From: Thermoplasmata archaeon
GTDB taxonomy: Archaea; Thermoplasmatota; Thermoplasmata; Thermoplasmatales; Thermoplasmataceae
Direction of reading: 5' to 3'
Length of the DNA: 14,475 bases
Assembly (NCBI GenBank): GCA_021806345.1
Contig: JAJZXP010000220.1
Location: 1 to 14,475, forward strand
Below, one piece after another: positions 12,020 to 14,475 of the stretch. Below the pieces are notes generated by a model that was given only the letters and a program-made list of their open reading frames with translations, searched no databases and was not told the origin of the DNA. The first letter of the stretch is position 1. Each line of letters begins with the position of its first letter. A program made the translations under genes and the position numbers.

Positions 12020-13447
12020 TCATCTTCCAGGTGAGTGATCTGATTCTGTTGCGCCCTTGCTAACTGGTACTGAATCCTTGTCAAGCCATATCAGCCAGTT
12101 TTTGTATGTAATCAAGGAATACCATGGGGCCAGGGCGTCTGACAGACCTCCAATTATGCCGTTTAATATGGTTCTTGTTACACTCACCTTTCCAATATAG
12201 GGTTTGTGCAGTCTGTACCCCTCGTAATATGAGATGATCATTCCGTACCACACTGCACCGAAGAAAACACCACTATACGGAACAAGAGCGTCAAAGTGGA
12301 AAACAAGTGATAGAACCATTGCTGCAAGTGAAATCACTGCACTCATCCATGCTATTTGTGTGTACAGCACAAGAGCCTTCTTGTAAGCGGGCAGCCTTCC
12401 TTTCATCGGATAGAGGCCAAGAGCTCCAATGAACCATCTCCTTCTCTGAGTGAGTTTTGCCTTTATGCTTCCTGCAGACTGTTCGTATGCAAATCCTTTC
12501 ATCTTACCATAATTCCCGCCATATCTGTCTCTTATGGCATTTTCAAGGAGAAAATCTTCAGCTATGGCCTTCTTTGTTCCGAAATCATTGCCAACAGAAT
12601 CCTCAACAGACTGCCTGACAACAAAATGGGATCCATGGAAACCAATGAGCGGATTTCTCTTTGTGAGCAGAGATCCCATTGCCCTGAAATCGTCATAGCT
12701 TCTCATGAACTCCTGCACATGATCCGGCGTGTTTACAAAATTCTGGGGATATATAATTATGCCGGATCCGATGTTATAGCATCCTGCAGAAATAAGCTCA
12801 CTAATCCCCAATATGGTATCTTCCCCCACAGATGTTTCGTCGTCCTGGTGGTAAATCCAGACATCATCATTCAGCCCCATCTCTCTCTTCCTTAAGTCGC
12901 AGGCATAGTTCAGTGCCCTTGCCTTGCTCATGGTTCCCTTTGGTGTTTGATATCCGGATGGTACAACCACAATCCTTGTTCCCTCTCTCCTGATCATTTC
13001 TGCATACTCTGTGTCCAATAGCCTGGATCCATCCTCTGTTATGATCCATGATTCGTAGTTTATTCCAACCTTCCTAGCCCAGTAGTGCACGGATCTTATG
13101 GAATTGTAAACTGTTCTGGGAGCTCTTCCCAGTGTTGTGAGCTGGAATATGGTTTTGTCCTGGGGCACCTTTATATCATCAGGTAACACCATTGATCCTG
13201 AATACCTCATGAACCAATAAAATGAGATCACAACCACAGGTATGCCCATGATCCAGGCAACACTCAGATATCTCAAAGGGGTGTTTCCATATGGAAGCAG
13301 AGATTTTCCAAGATAAAACACAACAATGGATATGGAAACTGAGAGGGTGAAAAGCATCCCATGAATCCATCTTCTTTTTGACAGGTGGATCATGGTTTCA
13401 TTGTAATTCTCCTTTGTAAATTTCTCATAGAAGTTTTCAACGTCCAT
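12020..13447 (-). CDS. GT2-family membrane glycosyltransferase
   Basis: A 475-aa processive-type glycosyltransferase of family 2. Two N-terminal transmembrane helices (about 30-48 and 61-80) precede a cytoplasmic catalytic domain: the nucleotide-sugar aspartates in HQDDE (200-204), the catalytic ED pair (297-298) and QRRRW (334-338). About three helices follow (366-385, 388-407, 425-445). This is the layout of egghead/cellulose-synthase-like enzymes that add sugars to lipid or polysaccharide at the membrane; the sugar and acceptor are unknown. GAGGG lies 6 bases before the ATG, 9 bases after the RHH gene, so the two are one transcript. It is likely involved in cell-surface glycans. Confidence 0.85.
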   Translation of the reverse strand: MDVENFYEKFTKENYNETMIHLSKRRWIHGMLFTLSVSISIVVFYLGKSLLPYGNTPLRYLSVAWIMGIPVVVISFYWFMRYSGSMVLPDDIKVPQDKTIFQLTTLGRAPRTVYNSIRSVHYWARKVGINYESWIITEDGSRLLDTEYAEMIRREGTRIVVVPSGYQTPKGTMSKARALNYACDLRKREMGLNDDVWIYHQDDETSVGEDTILGISELISAGCYNIGSGIIIYPQNFVNTPDHVQEFMRSYDDFRAMGSLLTKRNPLIGFHGSHFVVRQSVEDSVGNDFGTKKAIAEDFLLENAIRDRYGGNYGKMKGFAYEQSAGSIKAKLTQRRRWFIGALGLYPMKGRLPAYKKALVLYTQIAWMSAVISLAAMVLSLVFHFDALVPYSGVFFGAVWYGMIISYYEGYRLHKPYIGKVSVTRTILNGIIGGLSDALAPWYSLITYKNWLIWLDKDSVPVSKGATESDHSPGR

Positions 13448-13456
13448 GTGAAACCC

Positions 13457-13651
13457 TCAGAAACTGCCGTTCTTTACTTCGAATCCCGATCTGTCAATCC
13501 TGGACGCTTCATTCCTTATCTTAACCCTTACAGCATCGGCTATGAACTCCGCATTGGACCTGTAACCAAGGTGCGCTTTTGTCCTTGTTTTCTCAACCTC
13601 ATCTACCAATTCTTCCGGTAGTGCAACTGTTCTATATTTCATGTCATACAT
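13457..13651 (-). CDS. Ribbon-helix-helix regulator upstream of the glycosyltransferase
   Basis: A 64-aa protein beginning MYDMKYRTVALPEELVDEVE. The RHH core is residues 5-46: strand YRTVALP, helix EELVDEVEKTRTKAHLG, and helix SNAEFIADAVRVKIR. The ATG at 13642 (MKYRTV) is an alternative start closer to the family norm. Upstream, ATCGCATA occurs twice (13650-13657, 13661-13668) and inverted as TATGCGAT (13677-13684), over the probable TATA region, suggesting autorepression. Its stop is 9 bases before the glycosyltransferase, so it probably controls that gene as well. It is divergent from a second RHH gene at 13778. Confidence 0.85.
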   Translation of the reverse strand: MYDMKYRTVALPEELVDEVEKTRTKAHLGYRSNAEFIADAVRVKIRNEASRIDRSGFEVKNGSF

Positions 13652-13684
13652 CGCATATCAATCGCATATATTATTTTATGCGAT
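13650..13684. promoter_or_regulatory. Operator-like array of ATCGCATA / TATGCGAT sites
   Basis: Two direct ATCGCATA copies start 11 bases apart and a third copy lies inverted 16 bases from the second copy. The spacing of about one helical turn suits side-by-side RHH dimers. The array covers the minus-strand start and the A+T box AAAATAATATATGCG used as TATA for the RHH-glycosyltransferase transcript. Confidence 0.6.
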
Positions 13685-13757
13685 ACATAACCTATAAATG
13701 GCCTATACAGGCAAATTTACCATTAAAGGGTCATTTTTCAAAATATATGTTAAATAC

Positions 13758-13769
13758 ATGTCATACATG
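13758..13769. repeat. Direct repeat CATGTCATACAT, second operator-like pair
   Basis: The 12-mer CATGTCATACAT occurs at 13640-13651, over the start of the minus-strand RHH gene, and again here, between the A+T box and the ATG of the plus-strand RHH gene at 13778. A related ACATGTCTTATAC follows the latter gene at about 13955. Here the repeat continues as CATGTCATACATG, a partial palindrome. It is probably the site of one of the two RHH proteins. Confidence 0.5.
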
Positions 13770-13777
13770 AGTTATAA

Positions 13778-13948
13778 ATGGCAAAAGAGGACTGGCAGAC
13801 TGTAGGGCTGCCCAAGGAACTTCTGGACATGGTAGATAGGATCATAGAAGAGGGGAATCTAGGATATACCTCAAAATCAGAATTTATAAAGGAGGCCATA
13901 AGGGAAAAGATTGTGAAGCTCAGGGAGACAGGCCTGATAAAGATCTGA
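13778..13948 (+). CDS. Second ribbon-helix-helix regulator, divergent
   Basis: A 56-aa RHH protein beginning MAKEDWQTVGLPKELLDMVD. The order is strand WQTVGLP (6-12), helix PKELLDMVDRIIEEG, then YTSKSEFIKEAIREKIVKLR, the standard archaeal CopG-like core. AAATATATGTTAAATAC at about 13741-13757 lies 25-35 bases before the ATG and can be its TATA box; there is no Shine-Dalgarno, so a leaderless mRNA is likely. It was found by direct translation; a minus-strand frame over the same bases is a shadow. The CATGTCATACAT repeat between box and start suggests autorepression. Confidence 0.85.
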   Translation: MAKEDWQTVGLPKELLDMVDRIIEEGNLGYTSKSEFIKEAIREKIVKLRETGLIKI

Positions 13949-14162
13949 TTTATACATGTCTTATACCTGCAAACGGTTCCATTGCGAAATTCCCATGCAA
14001 TCACACCGCAATTGTTTTTAAATTGTATACAGAAATGTTCAGAAACAGGATCAGTACCTATAAACTGTACATTTATGGTTACTGATCTTCAAACTTTCAG
14101 GAACATGATCAAATGGGATTCACATACAATAATTACAATGAAAACAGGACCATAGATTTCAG
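13949..14162. other. Gene-free stretch before the endonuclease remnant
   Basis: No supported gene is seen in these 214 bases. The first bases hold a CATGTCATACAT-like motif (about 13955) and a TTTTTAAATTGTATAC run at about 14014-14029 that could be a promoter or terminator. Part of it may be the decayed 5' half of the restriction gene, but I cannot align it. Confidence 0.3.
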
Positions 14163-14459
14163 ATGGAAGTGATACAGCGGCATCGTGCATTTAGGGAGAT
14201 GGATTTTGTGAAGAATCGATTAGGTATTGTGGTGCAGTTCGGAAAGTATGCTTTCATGGCCTACAATGTCTCGGCAAAAATGACTATATTCCACAATCAC
14301 AATGTTATTGGATCAGGGATTGAAATAGTTCCAACTAAGAGAATGGCAGATCAGATGTCCACTGGGTTTTCTTATTTTGAGCAGATTAAATGGGACTTGG
14401 AGAATAGAGGTGTTGCGGATAATGATATTCCGGTAATTGTGAGGGGGATCGATGCTTGA
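14163..14459 (+). pseudogene. BglII/BstYI-like restriction endonuclease remnant
   Basis: The 98 codons begin MEVIQRHRAFREMDFVKNRL and match the C-terminal half of BglII/BstYI-type type II enzymes: DFVKNR, VQFGKYAFMAYN, GIEIVPTK, MSTGFSYFEQ and a final V/I-rich strand. Whole family members are about 200 residues or more; here a TGA stands 24 bases upstream in frame and no N-terminal half is seen, so the gene is truncated. From memory of BglII (Asp84, Glu93, Gln95), the corresponding residues are Asp14, Val23 and Gln25: the catalytic glutamate is replaced by valine. Cleavage activity is therefore unlikely. The second D12 methyltransferase lies about 3 kb away and could be its former partner. 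Confidence 0.75.
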
Positions 14460-14475
14460 TAGGCGACACAACCAA

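Noticed and set aside
12356..12895. Plus-strand frame of 179 codons inside the glycosyltransferase
   Set aside because: Antisense to the catalytic domain, which holds all expected motifs.
13750..14004. Minus-strand frame of 84 codons
   Set aside because: Covers the plus-strand RHH gene at 13778, which has a clear fold pattern and promoter.
1..14475. CRISPR array, tRNA gene, rRNA gene, IS element
   Set aside because: No regular repeat-spacer series, cloverleaf or B-box-like signature, rRNA stretch, or transposase with terminal repeats was found by eye.

Overview
The window looks like archaeal DNA, most likely from a member of the Thermoplasmata. Arginine is written mostly as AGA/AGG. Genes inside operons carry strong GGAGG ribosome binding sites 6-10 bases before the start, while first genes of transcripts have A+T-rich boxes about 25-30 bases before the start codon and no Shine-Dalgarno, as in leaderless archaeal transcripts. 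Small ribbon-helix-helix (RHH) and winged-helix (wHTH) regulators abound, and there is a GT2 glycosyltransferase of archaeal type. No rRNA, tRNA or CRISPR array was seen. The assignment is inference, since there is no marker gene.

Region A (1 to about 2550, minus strand) is a tightly packed operon of at least ten very small genes, most joined by ATGA or TAATG overlaps: a 52-aa RHH regulator, a membrane protein, several unknowns, zinc-binding miniproteins including a clear C2H2 finger, and two 32-aa genes. It runs off the left edge. This style is typical of archaeal plasmids and viruses. Facing it across a 90-base divergent control region is a second RHH gene of the same family, with repeated TATCGATA-type operators between them.

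Region B (about 2800-10380) is mostly plus strand and visibly richer in A+T. It starts with a divergent 59-aa gene and then holds a probable defence cassette: wHTH regulator, two-helix membrane protein, small unknown, PD-(D/E)XK nuclease of the HsdR-N type with a possible PUA-like C-terminal domain, second wHTH, large unknown protein, possible EVE/PUA-like protein, ParB-like protein with a helical HEPN-like tail, D12-class adenine methyltransferase, and a DUF4145/HEPN protein. I cannot match this gene set to a named system; a modification-sensing restriction or abortive system is the best working hypothesis.

Region C (10380-14475) has higher G+C. It holds a second, unrelated D12 methyltransferase facing the first cassette, a third wHTH paralogue, a small gene broken by an in-frame TGA, a 76-aa unknown, a GT2 membrane glycosyltransferase coupled to an RHH gene, a divergent second RHH gene with repeated operator-like sites, and a BglII/BstYI-like restriction endonuclease remnant lacking its N-terminal half and its catalytic glutamate. 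The region reads as an accessory/defence island with both live and decayed restriction-modification parts.
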